DNA of 64,000 bases from Oscheius onirici (GCA_932521025.1 OW051470.1:7922501-7986500), one strand, 5' to 3'; shown: positions 1 through 12,276, counted from the first letter of the stretch. Notes: generated by a model from the letters alone, not told the origin. Numbers and translations: made by a program.

Positions 1-158
1 AAACTGAAGCTCTGACAAGTCATCTAAAAGTGACCTCAGTTGCTCGCCTTCTACCCAGCCCAGCAGGTTAGTCTTCCCTTTGAATTCCGGTAGATTTGAC
101 TCTAGAAAGAGACTGGTCAGTTCAATCAGTAGCTTTCCAGCCTCTCCGGTAGAAGAAG

Positions 159-542
159 ATGGCCGAGTCTGAGAATGCCTACGAGCCCATCGGTTCGATC
201 GACAATCCGCCGGACGCCCCACTGGAAATGGAGCCACCTCTCTCTGGCGAAAAGATGCCGCTGCGAGACGACGGAGTCGACCTCAACTCGACGGCTCCGA
301 GAAGAAAGGACATTTCCAAGTCGAAGCTGAAGAGTCTGAGCGAAGAGAAGAAGAAGTTGGTGGAGTCGAAGAAGAAGACGAAGAAGGCAGAGGACAAGAA
401 GCCGGCTGGAAAGAAGACGCTCTGGCGCGTCCTGCTCATCGTCTCCATCGTCATCGTAGCCATCAGTCTGCTGCTCTTCGGACTCGCCGTGGCACACAAG
501 TGGGCCGGAGCCAAATTAATCTCGGCGCTGGCTGTCGAATGA
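159..542 (+). CDS. Small single-pass membrane protein, unknown function
   Basis: An uninterrupted 127-residue frame runs from an ATG at 159 to TGA at 540-542. Residues 1-92 are charged and hydrophilic, with a strongly basic Lys/Arg stretch just before one hydrophobic segment at about residues 93-112 (starting WRVLLIVSIV), then a short tail of about 15 residues. There is no cleavable signal peptide, so the segment is probably a signal anchor with the long N-terminus in the cytosol. A possible splice or trans-splice acceptor (CTTTCCAG) lies about 18 nt upstream of the ATG, and AATAAA follows at 585-590. The 3' end runs into the 3' end of the convergent ataxin-2 gene. I do not recognise the family. 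Confidence 0.6.
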   Translation: MAESENAYEPIGSIDNPPDAPLEMEPPLSGEKMPLRDDGVDLNSTAPRRKDISKSKLKSLSEEKKKLVESKKKTKKAEDKKPAGKKTLWRVLLIVSIVIVAISLLLFGLAVAHKWAGAKLISALAVE

Positions 543-3500
543 AGAAGGCAAAGCCAATGTCTCAAATGATCGCGACAATTGGATAATAAACGACATTTGT
601 CCAGGTTTGCTTACTTTTGGGACAGACTCACCTGTATTGGGCTGACCATTGTTAAAGTTCTGAGGCACCGAGTTCTGTCTGCTCATCGGCTGTTGGTGCT
701 GTTGGTAGTATTGGGGTCCTGTGTCTTGTGTCATCAATCCATCGCTCATCTCACCTGGTGGGATAAACTGTCCCCCGTACTGTTGGTCCTGAGTCATGAA
801 CTGCTGCTGTTGTTGACCGCCGTCCATGTGCTGTTGAGGTTGCCCGTCCGGACCCATCGGCATCTGACCCATTGGTACCTGACCGGGGTAGACGACCATC
901 TGGCTCGGGTTGTACATGTACAAGCTCTGGAAATATGGAGATTACGGTAGTTGACCCATTGTGTTCATCACTGCTAATACGTGTTCCTACTCCCATGAGA
1001 ATCTCTGTATCTGTTCTCCAGTTTTTTTATCTATTCTGTCCTCTGATCGAGGAAACGACTGGAACTAGCTAGGTCCTTTCTAGAGCTGTTACCGTACTGA
1101 GTCAGTCAAGTAAAATATTTCCTGTTCTATGATAGCTAGGGACCTTGTGACCTTACGACTGTATGTATTCTGGTCGTTCAGCTCAGTTCTCTTCTATTTT
1201 TGCCATATCCCTTCTCTTTGACTGAAACTGATCTAGTTTTGGGTACTATCAAATGTTACCCACCCTTGTCTTTGTCTCAAAACTCTAGCTTCCAGTACAA
1301 TCATCACTGGTTTTTCCCTTTCTCTTGTCCTATCTCTCAACAACGAAGATGCTCGTCTCTGTCGGTACATCTCCTCTCGCTATTCCCTAATTTCTTCTCT
1401 CTGACTGTATGTGACTCATTATTCTCGACTCTCGACTATTCTTCTACACTCCCTTGGTCCCGTTCCCTATTACTGCTTTGACTCTTGTTTTTTGACTCTT
1501 GACCAGTTCTTCCCTCTCATTCACTTCCCTGTCTCTTACTCCCATAACATTCACAAAACAAAAAGAGACAACCAAGCCACTACACGAACGACATACCGTC
1601 TGCGGCGGGTAGTATGCCTGTTGTGCGTGTGGAGGCATGTTGATGTGGGACTGCTGTGAGACAAACTGTTGTGCTGGAGGTGGAGGAGCTGGACTGCCAC
1701 GACCGCCGGAGGGATGCTGCTGGACAACAGAATACTCATACGTAAAAACATGCCCATGCTTCCCCCCAAAATGCCAAGAAACTAGACTCTTACCTGTCCC
1801 GGAGAGGCTACAGTAGGAGGTTGGGGGCCAGGAGTCGGGGGCTGACTACTGGCTCCCGTCGTCGAGGCGGCAGAGCTTTGGGGTTGGAACTGTCCGACTT
1901 CCGGTGGTTGTTGCCCGGTCGGATAGCGGGGTGGTTGGGCTCCTTGGGGAACCATGTAGCCCTAGAAATGCCTAGGTCAGAGAGAGAGAGACAGAAAGAC
2001 ACTAACCATTGGATATCTCTGCTGGTGGAACATCTGATTCGGGACTCCCTGCTGTCCTTGCTGAACCATGGGATTGTTAGGGAACTGTTGTCCCGGTTGA
2101 CCGGCTCCCGTCGGGTACTGATAGTAGCCCATCTGGAAAGTTTTTCCATCCAAACAAAACAACCAAAAGTCTTACAGGATTGACGACAACCGCTCCAGGA
2201 GTCCATTGAGCGTTGGGGACCATCATTGGCTGCTGACCGGGACCATTTCTTCGCTGATTCGGGGGATTGGTGAAATTTCCAATGGGAGGTGCTCCACCAT
2301 TTCCTCTCTGTCCCTGGATTGGGGCTTGACTGACCATGGGCTGTGCTGGAAGATAGGCTACCTGGTAGGGAGCAGATTGCATCTGGAATTGGAAGGGTTT
2401 AACTCTGTTACTCTGTCCCATACCTGAACATAGTTCGGCTGCCAGTGTCCCATAATCGGTTGACCAGCCTGGACAATCATTCCCGGAGGTAGTCCCGGTT
2501 GCATAGAAACCATACCCATCGGAATCTGCTGCTGCATTGGTCCCGCCTGAGTCGGCGTCGTGGGAGGCTGTAGTCTCGGAGTAAAGGCAGGAGCATCGGG
2601 ATTGAAGGTGAACTTCTTGCCAGATTCCGTCTTCTCACTGTCGGCATTCTCACTCGCCTTGTCGTCGGACAGATCCAGCTGACCGACTTGTTCCGTCGTC
2701 TTTTTCACTTCAGCATCGGAATTTTCCTGAGGCGGAATGGAGGAAGTTGTCTGCTGTTGGGAGCTGAGAAGACTGCTGGGAGGACCGTTGTTCCAGGCAT
2801 TTCCGGAGGTTGAGCGGTTGTGGGACTCAACTGGACTCTGACTCTCCTAAAAGAGTTCTTTGAATAGGTTTTCAAAATGGTTTTATGTCCAAAGACCCGA
2901 ACCTTTAGAATCATCTGACTCATAACCGGATGTCCATGTCTCTCACCTAGTGACCGAAAATCGAGAGAGCATGAGTCAAGCTTTCGGCGTTTCGTAACTG
3001 AACAGTGTACAGAATAGAATGGGCAGGTTAGATGGAACTACGGATCGTGAATGAACATTAGCTACTGTATGGTCTATTCAAAAAAGGAATTACCGTAAGA
3101 TTTTAGCTCTTCCCCTCGAGACCCATTTAGTACGTTGGACACTCACAACCAACAAATCCGAAAGATACGCAGCGAATGTTAGAATTTGTGAGTATCCAAT
3201 TTTTCCGTGCTGAGTTAGGTCTCGAAAAGAAAAGCTAAAATCTTACGGTAATCCCTCTTCTTTTTGAACAGACCATAGTACAGAAAAATCCACAACCTAT
3301 CATAGCACCGTATCAGGCATAACAATACACAACCGAAACCGTCAAGTTCCAGTCTCTTTCCATGCCTACGGTATATTGGCCTGTCATTCTGTCAGTCTAT
3401 CTTACGGAACCAACAATACGCGTTTCAGGATCAATCTAGGGACTCTAGAGGATCAAGGAAGGCTGTCAGCCAAGGCATTTTGTAAATCTGGTCAGGTTGC

Positions 3501-6245
3501 CAAGAATTCAAATAGATATATCGTGATTTCAAACTAGTACTCTTTATAAAACTACTCACCCTGACATCGTCCTTGTTCTGCTTATAGGCCTTGGTGAATT
3601 CAGTATTCCACTGTCTCAGCTCATCCGCTCTACCAGTCGGTGCCGTCTTTCCGCCACGACCTTTGTAAGCCGTGTTCTCGAAAACTTTCGGCTCTTTTCC
3701 TCTTGGGATCTCTTTCGGTGGGTTTTGCCACTCTGCAAAGACTGTCAATGGAGATATAAGAACGAACTAACCTCCTCCAAACTGATCGTCTCCTCCTGTA
3801 CTGTTCCTCTTTCCGGCAACGTAGGGTTGGCCGCGGTTACTGTACTGAGAGAATCTCTGCTGTTGTTGCTGTGGCGGGAGCTGTTGACCGCTGCCTCTTC
3901 TATCGTTTCGCAGCTGTTCAGCCCTTCTGTTTACTTGACCTCCTGCTTTATCGCCACGACGTCCGGTGTTGGCGTTGTTGTTCATGCCAAAACTGTTTCT
4001 GAAGGAGAGGGTGAGAGTGAGAATGAGAATGACAGGGACAGAGGGACGAATACAGTAAGACAGAGACACTATGGTCTGTTCAAAAAGAAGAGGAATTACC
4101 GTAAGATTTTAGCTCTTCCCTTCGAAACCCTCTTAGCATGCAAACGTTGCATACTCAGCCAACAGAATCGAAAGATATGCAGCGAACTTTGGAATTTGTT
4201 GGCTGCTAAGTGGGTCTTGAAGGGAATAACTAATATCTGACGGTAATCCCTCTTCTTTTTTAACAGACCATAAAAGATGGATCAACTGAACAAAGAGCCA
4301 TGCTCACCTGTTTCCCTTCTTTCTATTCCCAGAATCCAGATCATCTTCGGTGGTCTGCTTGTCTAGATCTCTCTCATCATCGTCATTCTCCAGACGGGAA
4401 TAGAATTTGCTTCTTGAGCTCTGTTCAATCTCTCTAGCAATCTGCTCGGCTCTGGCTTTTTCTTCGTCCGTTCCATGGAAGTCGACTCTGGACAAGCAAC
4501 AAATTTTGAATTAACAAGTTGTGCTACGCCCCTCCGGGGCTAACTGACTTGGTTTTGTCCTTTTCAAAACAGAAAACAGTTAGCAGTCTGCTGTTTGATC
4601 TCTCTCCAGATCAATTAATAGATAAGAGTAGCTTAAATCATGTACACGAAGCAAAAAGATAATATGCAAGAACCGAGACAGATCTCTGCCCCTCTGTCCA
4701 TCTGTCCCTCTCTGTCCCTCTTTCTCGAATCCCTGTCCGTGCTCCTGTTCTCCCCTATCCCTGTTCTCTTTTTCACCACGTTGGAGCTAAAGTTATAGTA
4801 GAAACCCCCTTCAACGTTTTCCCGTATTTTTGACCCGCACTTGATTCCATACTGTCTGGAAGCTATCCCCAGTCAAAAATAATCAAAGTCCACGCACTTG
4901 CAAATTGACTCGTCAAAAACTTGTTACACTAACTCCTTTCCCTTTAATTGTGCCCACAAATTGCTCCATTTTGATTGACAATTAAAGCTTACAGACACAC
5001 ACATACCCAGAGACCTGGGAGCAATTTAAAGTGTATTTCTGGGACTTACGTTGTGTACTGACTCATATCCTCGACGAATGTCGACTGCACTCCGTGGAGG
5101 TTCGAATTGACATTGAACATCTCGTCGACGCTCCAACCACCATTCTTCTGGTAGCTTTGACGAACATCAGGCATGTAATTCTCAATCTCTTCTCCCTCGT
5201 CGTCACAGTTCCATTCCTCCAGTTCCTCGTCGACTCCATTGGCTTTGGAATGGTAGTCGCGGTCAGTGGCAAAGCCTACAAAAATGGGCTTATTCAGGTA
5301 CTCTCATTGTTCCTCATACTCATCCAGTAACTGTACAAAAACAGCAAGTTTTCCTCAACGAACCTGTGATAGCCTTCTCCTCATTCCAGACGACCGAAAC
5401 ACAGACGACGTCCGCAAATTTGAAGACCATTTTATCGACAATTTCGTCCTTCTTGGCCAGGATGTTCTTCTGATTTTCGGGCGTCTTCATATAAGCATTG
5501 GAGAGCCCAATCTCCATTTCGGGACTGCTGGCTCCATAAATCCCGACATACTGCTGTCCGGCTTTGGTCTCTACCAGAACCTGCTTGCCCTGAAGAGATT
5601 CTCGTCTTTGGTTCCGTACAATTCATGGCACGCAATGGTTTTAGGGTTCTTTCACTTTACAGCGCAGATTTGTAGCTTCTAGGTTACTAGAAAACACGTA
5701 AAAAGTGTAGCTAGATGTCGGGAAAAAACGGAAATTAGTTGATCACCCGTAGCTGTTTCTATTGCTCCAATCAATCTCATGCAGTTTTTCCAACTCAAAA
5801 ATCTTGTTTCACAAAAATACTGCAATTGGAATCGCCGGCGAAGAAGTTCATGAACTATTTTTCTCTTTTTCACAGGTTTATGAAGTTTCGTGGCTCAAAA
5901 TGGTGACAAAGCACATTCAGTGACGAGTCACAATACAATCTGTAAGGAATTTGCCATCTTACAAGTACATTGACTCGTATCCGGGAATTTCACGCGTAGA
6001 AATGCATAATCACGAATTTCTATTCTCTTTTAGAGAGACTGGTCATTTTCCCATTTTACGCCTTTTTTGAGAGCTCGAACTACGAAAGTGGATGAAAACG
6101 TGTTATTTTAATTAGTTTATAGAAAACTACTTTGGACTTACATGAAGTGTGTTCAGGTAGGAAAGAAGACTTGGATTGGCCAGAACGCCGTCAAAGCTCT
6201 AAATATTCTCAATTCTTTTCATTTCTCGCCAGTACAACTCACCAT
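516..6245 (-). CDS. atx-2: Ataxin-2, long copy (Lsm, LsmAD, PAM2)
   Basis: Exons on the minus strand, 5' to 3': 6245-6243 (only the ATG, then GTGAGT), 6198-6142, 5589-5364, 5275-5050, 4487-4308, 3998-3772, 3732-3560, 2846-2424, 2382-2176, 2132-2007, 1961-1794, 1719-1597 and 926-632 or on to 516. Phases match across the introns. The order is an Lsm domain (starting SFDGVLANPSLL, ending near VVWNEEKAIT), then LsmAD (FATDRDYHS through SRLENDDDERDLDK), a basic Gly/Gln-rich stretch, a PAM2 motif (KKFTFNPDAPAFTPR near 2600) that binds the MLLE domain of poly(A)-binding protein, and a long Pro/Gln/Met-rich tail. In other animals this protein is a cytoplasmic RNA regulator. The last exon either reads through to a stop at 516, antisense to the neighbouring gene, or uses a donor at 631. 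Two related foldback elements lie in its introns. Confidence 0.88.
3068..3278. mobile_element. Foldback MITE, TIR starting TATGGTCTGTTCAAAAA
   Basis: About 210 bp in an ataxin-2 intron. The left end (TATGGTCTATTCAAAAA, then GGAATTACCGTAAGATTTTA) is mirrored at the right end (TAAAATCTTACGGTAA, ending TTGAACAGACCATA). The arms extend about 55 bp with a looser second inverted repeat inside. There is no coding capacity. It is the same family as the copy at 4070-4272. Confidence 0.85.
4070..4272. mobile_element. Foldback MITE, second copy of the 3068-3278 family
   Basis: About 200 bp in the next large ataxin-2 intron. It begins TATGGTCTGTTCAAAAAG and ends TTAACAGACCATA, with the same TTACCGTAAGATTTTAGCTC arm as the copy at 3068. 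The middle differs at many positions, so the copies are old or came from different sources. It is non-coding. Confidence 0.85.
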
Positions 6246-6557
6246 TCTGACGATAAAATAGGAATAAATAAGAAAAGAAGAGTTCCGCCGGCTGAGGTCA
6301 AAGCAGAAACTCCTAAGAAGAAGTTTCCGCTAGCCTGAAAGAATTACTGATCTGGTGAGTCAATCGGCTAGACGAGATGGCCGCGATTGGAAAAAGGTAT
6401 CGATTTTTGGCAAGTTTTCGAAAAAGTTCGCGTCTTTACAAAGCTAATCCATATTGATAAAGGTTAATTCGAGATTTGAAGGCGTGAATAGAGCTGGATT
6501 TGACGAATGCCAGGCAGTGCCGGCCTTTATTGGCGGAGGTCGCGCTTACTACGGTAA

Positions 6558-6968
6558 TTGGAGTTCGTAATTGATTTGTGTCTTGCATTGTGGACGAAAG
6601 TAAGTAAATGTTGCGGTAATAGCGCGAAAAAGAGCCCTTCGAAGTCTGGAAAACAGAAAGTTCGGAAAATTGCATCAATGACGAGGAATTGCCCGTCTGT
6701 ACTGATAACTGTTGCGTGTTTTGCTCTTTTCTGCGTCATCCGGACACGCCCAGAAAAGTGCGTGCTACAGCGAAGAAGCCAAGAGCTTTTGGCGCCAAAT
6801 AACATTCCCGGAGGTCAGTTGATGATGTGGTATCAACAAAGCCTTATGATCGGGGAACAACCCTGTAGAAATGTCGATAGATTTCACCAAAACACTCTGA
6901 ATTTATTGAAACACGTGCAAATTGATGTGTACAGTAAAAGTGAAGGATTTGCACCTGTTAATGATTAA
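6558..6968 (+). CDS. Uncharacterised open frame between the two ataxin-2 genes
   Basis: A 136-codon frame lies on the opposite strand to both ataxin-2 copies, ending at TAA. It is basic, with one hydrophobic stretch (about residues 48-61) and a C-terminal half that reads like protein (PNNIPGGQLMMWYQQ). I recognise no domain. The interval 6246-7009 holds nothing else I can name and also contains the promoter side of the long ataxin-2 copy. This could be a chance frame, a decayed transposon piece or the last exon of a + strand gene. Confidence 0.22.
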   Translation: MEFVIDLCLALWTKVSKCCGNSAKKSPSKSGKQKVRKIASMTRNCPSVLITVACFALFCVIRTRPEKCVLQRRSQELLAPNNIPGGQLMMWYQQSLMIGEQPCRNVDRFHQNTLNLLKHVQIDVYSKSEGFAPVND

Positions 6969-7009
6969 ACAATATCTTCTATATACTTATTATCGCCTCT
7001 GTGGAGCAT

Positions 7010-8871
7010 TTAGGGTCGATACTCCTGATACTGCTGCTGCGGATGATGACGGGAATTATGACCGGGCGGAGGAGGAACATGATTGATCGAAATCTGACCG
7101 TGAGCAGGTGCACAGTATACGTGCTGATACGGAGAGACAAAAGGGAACTAAATTCAAGCTCTAGTCAAGAAGTGAGTTGAAATCTTACCTGATGAGGCAC
7201 GTACGGAATAGAAGCCTGTGTCCAATGTTGTCCTGGATGATGCAGCTGCATCATCGGCGGCTGAGGTCCATTTCGTCGCGGGTTAATGTTTGCCGGTTGA
7301 GGCGGAACCACATGCATCATCTGTGGGTGTTGTGGCGGATAGAACGCGAAGGGCGTCTAAAATTTGAGGATACAATTATATGGAAAAATAAATTTACCGG
7401 CATATATAAATGGGGCCATGTAGTCGGCATCATGCGAGACTGAGGGATCATTCCTGGAGGCACGGACGGAATAGGAGACTGCATCGGAGTGTGCTGCTGA
7501 GACGGTATCGGCTGAAATTATGATGTGAACGGGCATGAGATTCAGGGCAAAGAAGAATCGTGAAAAAAAACATACCACCGGACTTTGCTCGTGTGTAGTT
7601 GGCGTCGGTTGGAAGACGGCAGCGTGCGGATTGAATGTGAACTTTTTGCCGTCGACGGAAGATGCGACACTCTGCCCGTCGGGGTTGTTGTTGACAGTAA
7701 ACACAGGTCGTTCGTCGTGATTCAGCGGCTCTTGGCCGACAGTGAGCTCCAGCTGCTCTTCTTCGAAAACCTCGATGGCGATGCTTTCCTGGTCATGATC
7801 AGACGGAGTCGGGATGTTCTCGCCCTGTTCATCGACGTCTTGAGAAGAAACGGTCTCTTCCGGAACGACTTCTTGAGCCTCCGTCGTCTTGTCCAGATCA
7901 CGCTCATCGTCGTCATTCTCCAGGCGAGCGTAAATGTGGCTCTTCGAGTTACCTTCGATCTGGCGAGCGATCGCATCTGCTTTTGCCTTGGCCTCGGCAG
8001 TAGCTTTGAAATCGACGCTAAATTGAGAATACTGAAAGAGGAGGAAACGAAACGAACGTAGTGTACTGGCTCATATCCTCAACGAAGGTCGACTTGACTC
8101 CATGAAGACTAGCGTTGGCTTTGAACATCTCGTTGACGTCCCAGCCGCGTTTACTGTTGTTGCGCGTATCATCCTGAAAGTAGGATGTGGTTACATTGAA
8201 AGGGGGTCAACAGGTAAAGCTCTCTATCTAGAAAGAGGATGAACGAGCCACAGCTCTGCAGGCATGAGCTCAATCTTGCAATGTAACAGATTTGATAGAA
8301 AAACTCGATATAGCGCGCCTACAATACAATGCACGAGAGAAGTCCTCACCAAATCAGTCGTCAGTTCGACTTCCAGTTCCTCGTCACATTCCCAAGACAC
8401 GAGTTCTTCCTCAACGGCGACCAGCCTGTTCTTGACATGATATTCGCGATCGGTGGCGAATCCTGTGTTGGAAGGCTTGACATCAGCGACGATTGTCGAG
8501 ATGGCGATAATGTTCTCCAGATTGATTACCATCTTTTCTTTCGCGTGCGCCTTCAGCGGCAGAATGTTGTTCTTGTTCTTCTCCGTCTTCTCCCAGGCCC
8601 ATTTTAGTGCGACATCATTATTTGCGGAAATGGCGGAAAAGGTGCCCAAGAACTGCTTTCTATCCCTCGTCTCCACCAAAACTTGCTGGTTCTAAAAAAT
8701 ATTGCATGAGCAAGAAAATTAGGGCGACAACTTACATTTATCTGATTTAGGAGACCGAGAAGAAACTTGTTCGCATAAACTCCAGTCTACAAAAATCAGT
8801 TGAAAAAAATCTAGGCTAAATCTTACCAAAGACTTTCGATCAAATTGGTTCTCCAGAATGGAATATTCCAT
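7010..8871 (-). CDS. Ataxin-2 paralogue, short copy (Lsm, LsmAD, PAM2)
   Basis: Exons: 8871-8827 (starts MEYSILENQFDRKSL), 8786-8736, 8691-8350, 8173-8058, 8017-7576, 7511-7398, 7356-7189 and 7147-7010, all joining in phase and ending in TAA. The domain order equals that of the gene downstream: Lsm (GVYANKFLLGLL onwards), LsmAD (GFATDREYH, VEDMSQYTT, ARLENDDDERDLDK), a PAM2 motif (KKFTFNPHAAVFQP near 7635) and a Pro/Gln/His-rich tail. Several introns sit at the same place as in the other copy, which supports tandem duplication. The tail is much shorter. PAM2 keeps the aromatic and Pro positions, so PABP binding is plausible. It may be a tissue-specific paralogue; expression is not visible from sequence. 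Confidence 0.86.
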
Positions 8872-9547
8872 TTTCTCCCGAGCGAAACTGAAATTCAAGG
8901 TTCTTGTATATAAAAGAGGGATAGAAAAAGAAAAACAAACTATAAACGATGCAGAATAAGCGTAGTTAAGAAAATTACTCGTTTTCCACCCGATGGTTTT
9001 TCCTATAAACACAGATTTCTCCGCTTTTTTCTACTGCTGCAAAAGGTGTGCGAAGAAACGAGCCGAAAACATGTAAAAAAACAGCTAAGAAAATTAGGAT
9101 TTGGCAACAGAGCTTGTCATTTGCAAATATGCTACAGTACTCCTTCCGCCGAAATTTGAATATTCGGCGGTATTTCAAATCGCCCAAAATTCATTTTCCT
9201 TTTCGATTTTCTCCGAAAAAGACACCAAAACTACCAGATTCTGCAAAAAAACCTTGAAAATCTTTATGTACAAAAACATCCAACAACAGAACTGCTCAGC
9301 ATCGTTCTCCGGTCTCCACATTTATTACAGGAACTTTTTTCGTGCAAATTATCTGAACATCTTTATTTTTCTGCTTCTTCTTTTGCTCACCTGTTTCGTA
9401 ATCTTCCCTCTTCCATCGCTGTACAAAATCCTTTTGGTGCTCGTTGTAATTTTCTGCGATTTCGGCAGTTCTTTGTTTACTTGACTGACATTTCTGTTGA
9501 AGTCTTCCTCATCCAGGTGAACGACCAAATTTTCCTGTTTTTCTTTT

Positions 9548-9937
9548 TTATTTCGGCTCACCTTCTGTCCTAAGAGGATAGCTGAGAGTTTTAGATTTTC
9601 CAAATATTTGAGGCTGTTGCTGAGAGACACTTGGTCCAGCAATATCTTCTCTCAAATTATGCAGTTCCGTTTGCGCTTTCCAGGCCTTTTCATGCTCCTT
9701 TCTGGCGATTCTATGAGATTTTCAGACTATTTCTGGCTACGAAACTCACTTTACTTTCTTCTGAAGTGTAGGACGAGGAATTCTGTGATGGCGTGCCGCT
9801 TGGGCAATAGTCATTCTGGCCATGAGAACGGCCTTTATGGCATCGGTTAACACGGATCGGGGATAGTATCCCCGTACACCTTTTTTACCTTCACGTTGGG
9901 GAGGAGGAGCTGAGGAAGGGTAAAGGTGATAGACCAT
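9548..9937 (-). CDS. Pipsqueak-type HTH protein (short)
   Basis: Two exons, 9937-9750 and 9710-9548, join in phase 2 across a 39-nt intron to give about 116 residues. Residues about 22-62 form a psq-type helix-turn-helix: YYPRSVLTDAIKAVL, then MTIAQAARHHRIPRPTLQKKV, with the characteristic IPRPTL turn. This domain binds DNA in Pipsqueak, Mblk-1/LCoR-type regulators and some transposases. The rest is a short Lys/Gln-rich helix and a Ser/Gln tail. An upstream in-frame stop fixes the start. An open frame at 9349-9545 could be a further exon but its phase does not join. It could be a small regulator or a domesticated or decayed transposase N-terminus. Confidence 0.5.
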
Positions 9938-10226
9938 TCTCGAAGCTGTCTATTTCGTTCTTCCGGATCAAAGGGATAAAACTAGAAGAATCTGCCTACG
10001 GTGATTTCACAATTTTCTGCTGCTCAGATTTAGACATTAGATATCCAAAAGGTTCTGCATCCTTCTAAATCAATCAAGTTCTGTATGAAATGTAAGCTTC
10101 ATTCAAGTAAAACCGGCTTTAAAACAAAATGAAAATGTCGTTGGTTGGAGGTGTGAGGGAAAGATCACGGCTGTACCCATACTGATGCATTGAGATGGAG
10201 GGCATATTATACGGAAGTGTAGAGGC

Positions 10227-12276
10227 TTAAAAGACAGCTGCAGCTTCATCCGAATCGGCCTTTGCCGACATTTTTCGTCGTTTCGGAGCCGGAGAGACCT
10301 CCGTCCCGTTTTGTTTCGGGTTCTCCTTCTCGTGACCCTCGCTCTCATTTTCTTCCTCGTCCTCCTCTTCTTCGTCAGATTCAGAGTCTTCTTCGTCGGA
10401 AAAGATGAGCGACTCGTCGGGAAAACCGAGCATTTTGAGAACTTCAAGAAGTGATGAACGCGTTTCATCCGACTGGATTGCCTCTGCCGCCACTTTCGGC
10501 TCTTCGATTTTCATCTGCAAAAGTTTTTTGGCTAAAAAATATAGAACCTTTGGAGTCTCGTCCTGGAGCTGTTTCAAGCGAATTTTCTTGTTTTCCGTCA
10601 AGCGGGCTTCCTTTTTCCCGTGAGCTATGATGACCTTCTCCTTCTCGGCCTCAATTTTCTTCTTCAAACTCTCCAATTTCTTGTTTTTCTTGATCAGAGC
10701 ATCAATTTCCTCCTCGATGGCTTCCGTAGAAAGCAGGCCTATGGACTCTGCCACTGCGTCTTTCTTTTCCTTCAAATGGAGCATTCTTTTTCTTTTGAAA
10801 TCTTCCAGGAGACGAGCACACGTGTGAATGTGACGGGCATAGCGCTGTCTCAAAGGCTAAAATTTTTTGGTTTCAGTGTTCGGAACGGGGAAATACCACG
10901 ACACAATGAATATCTGGCTTTGTTATGCTGACTCCCTGCAGAGCTTTGAGAGCCACGTTCAGTTTTTCCGTCATTTTTAGACGATCTTTTTCGATTCTAG
11001 CATCTTCCGTTTTCGGATTAGCAGTCCTTTCCGTCTCCTGCTTGACAAAATGGGAATGCCTGTGAATATCTTATGATAAACGAAGAAAAAATAAGGTTAC
11101 ATTTCTTTCATGGCTTTGATTCCTTCCGTATTCTTGTTGTGAGCCTTGCAGGCTATGAATCGCGGATGTGTTTCTGGATTGTCGTCGACGTCGCTCTTAT
11201 CGACCAGGAGACCGAGTCTGAAGCCATTTTTCAATAAAGCCAGTCTTTTAAGATTACTTTTGAGCACAAGTAATGTGATAATATTTGCTGCATTCGCCCA
11301 ATTCACATCTGGTGGCCACTCCTGATCTCCCGGTAGACTCGTCATGACAGCCGGAACATCTCTGAACTTATTTTGTACGGAAACGAGCAAAACCATGAAC
11401 CTTTCGTCCAAAGAGCCGATGCTTGACCTCCTGGTAGCTAGCTGCGAGCAGCTTGACATTGTCAGCCCAGGTGATATTTTCCGTGAAGAGAGCACAGCTC
11501 ATGTGAACGAATTGGCCGGAAAATTCTAAATAATTGGTTTTGGAACAAAAGGTAAAACTAACCAGACAGTTTGAAGGCTCCCTTGGTGTCGGGACACAGT
11601 TCACAATGAACATTTGTGGCTCCCAGAAGACACGGCTCGCAGAACCAGGACTCATCGTAGATGCCGTTGGGCTCCTCAAGAAAGATTCCGCCGTAGCAGC
11701 CTTCATGAACGGCTACGGAACATCTAAAATTGGATTTTTTAAATAAAAAGATTTAAAAAAAATACTTATCACACTTGACGAGGGGATCGTTCTTGAAAAA
11801 TGGAGTCTGATTCATGCAGACGGCACATATTGGCCCGACGTCCTTGTCAGCTTCACCATTTTTCGCATCGTCCGTCTGGAATTCTGGGTTGAAAAGGTTA
11901 AGAAAATGTGCTAAAACCTCGTCAGAACTGCTGGTATCCGAGTCGTCGGAAGATTCTCCGTCACTTCCATCGTCGTCGCCCGATTCTTCCTCATCTTCAT
12001 CCAACTTTTCGTCGAGTTTCTTCGCGATTTGTGGATCTACACCGAGATAACCACCAAATTAGGCTGCTTACTTGCTCCGAACTCGATGTCGTCGTCATCA
12101 TCGTCATCGGGCAGGTCGAGAGCACTGAGAAGGAAGGCCGTCGGCTTGATCTGACGCTTTCCCGGAGCCCTATTCATCACTGAAAAGAGTTTTTTGTTGA
12201 GCCAAATACTGTAAACAAGGCAAAATTGTCACTGGTGAGTGGAAAACTTCGATCAAAACTCACTGTGATGAGACAT
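10227..12276 (-). CDS. PHF14: PHF14-like PHD/extended-PHD chromatin protein
   Basis: Nine exons: 12276-12264, 12179-12072, 12036-11766, 11723-11563, 11525-11401, 11361-11258, 11217-11101, 11059-10897 and 10856-10227, in phase. An acidic N-terminus (Asp/Glu/Ser runs) precedes a first PHD finger (CAVCMNQTPFF, CDKCSVAVHEGCYGG, WFCEPC). It is followed directly by an extended PHD: CELCPDTKGAF, HMSCALF, CSGCHDESTGR, ATRCELGECSKYYHITCAQK. The C-terminal half is a Lys/Glu coiled coil, then an acidic stretch and a basic PAPKRRK nuclear signal. This order matches animal PHF14, a histone-H3-reading nuclear protein. The second half of the extended PHD is visible only after removing two short introns. A further PHD finger found in vertebrate PHF14 was not seen. 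Confidence 0.82.

Noticed and set aside
1808-2206. Long frames opposite or out of frame within the ataxin-2 exons
   Set aside because: They are shadows of the Pro/Gln/Met-rich ataxin-2 coding sequence, as shown by phase-consistent exons on the true frame.
8719-9187. Frames overlapping the start of the short ataxin-2 copy
   Set aside because: They read through introns; the real start is MEYSILENQF at 8871, with two small exons following in phase.
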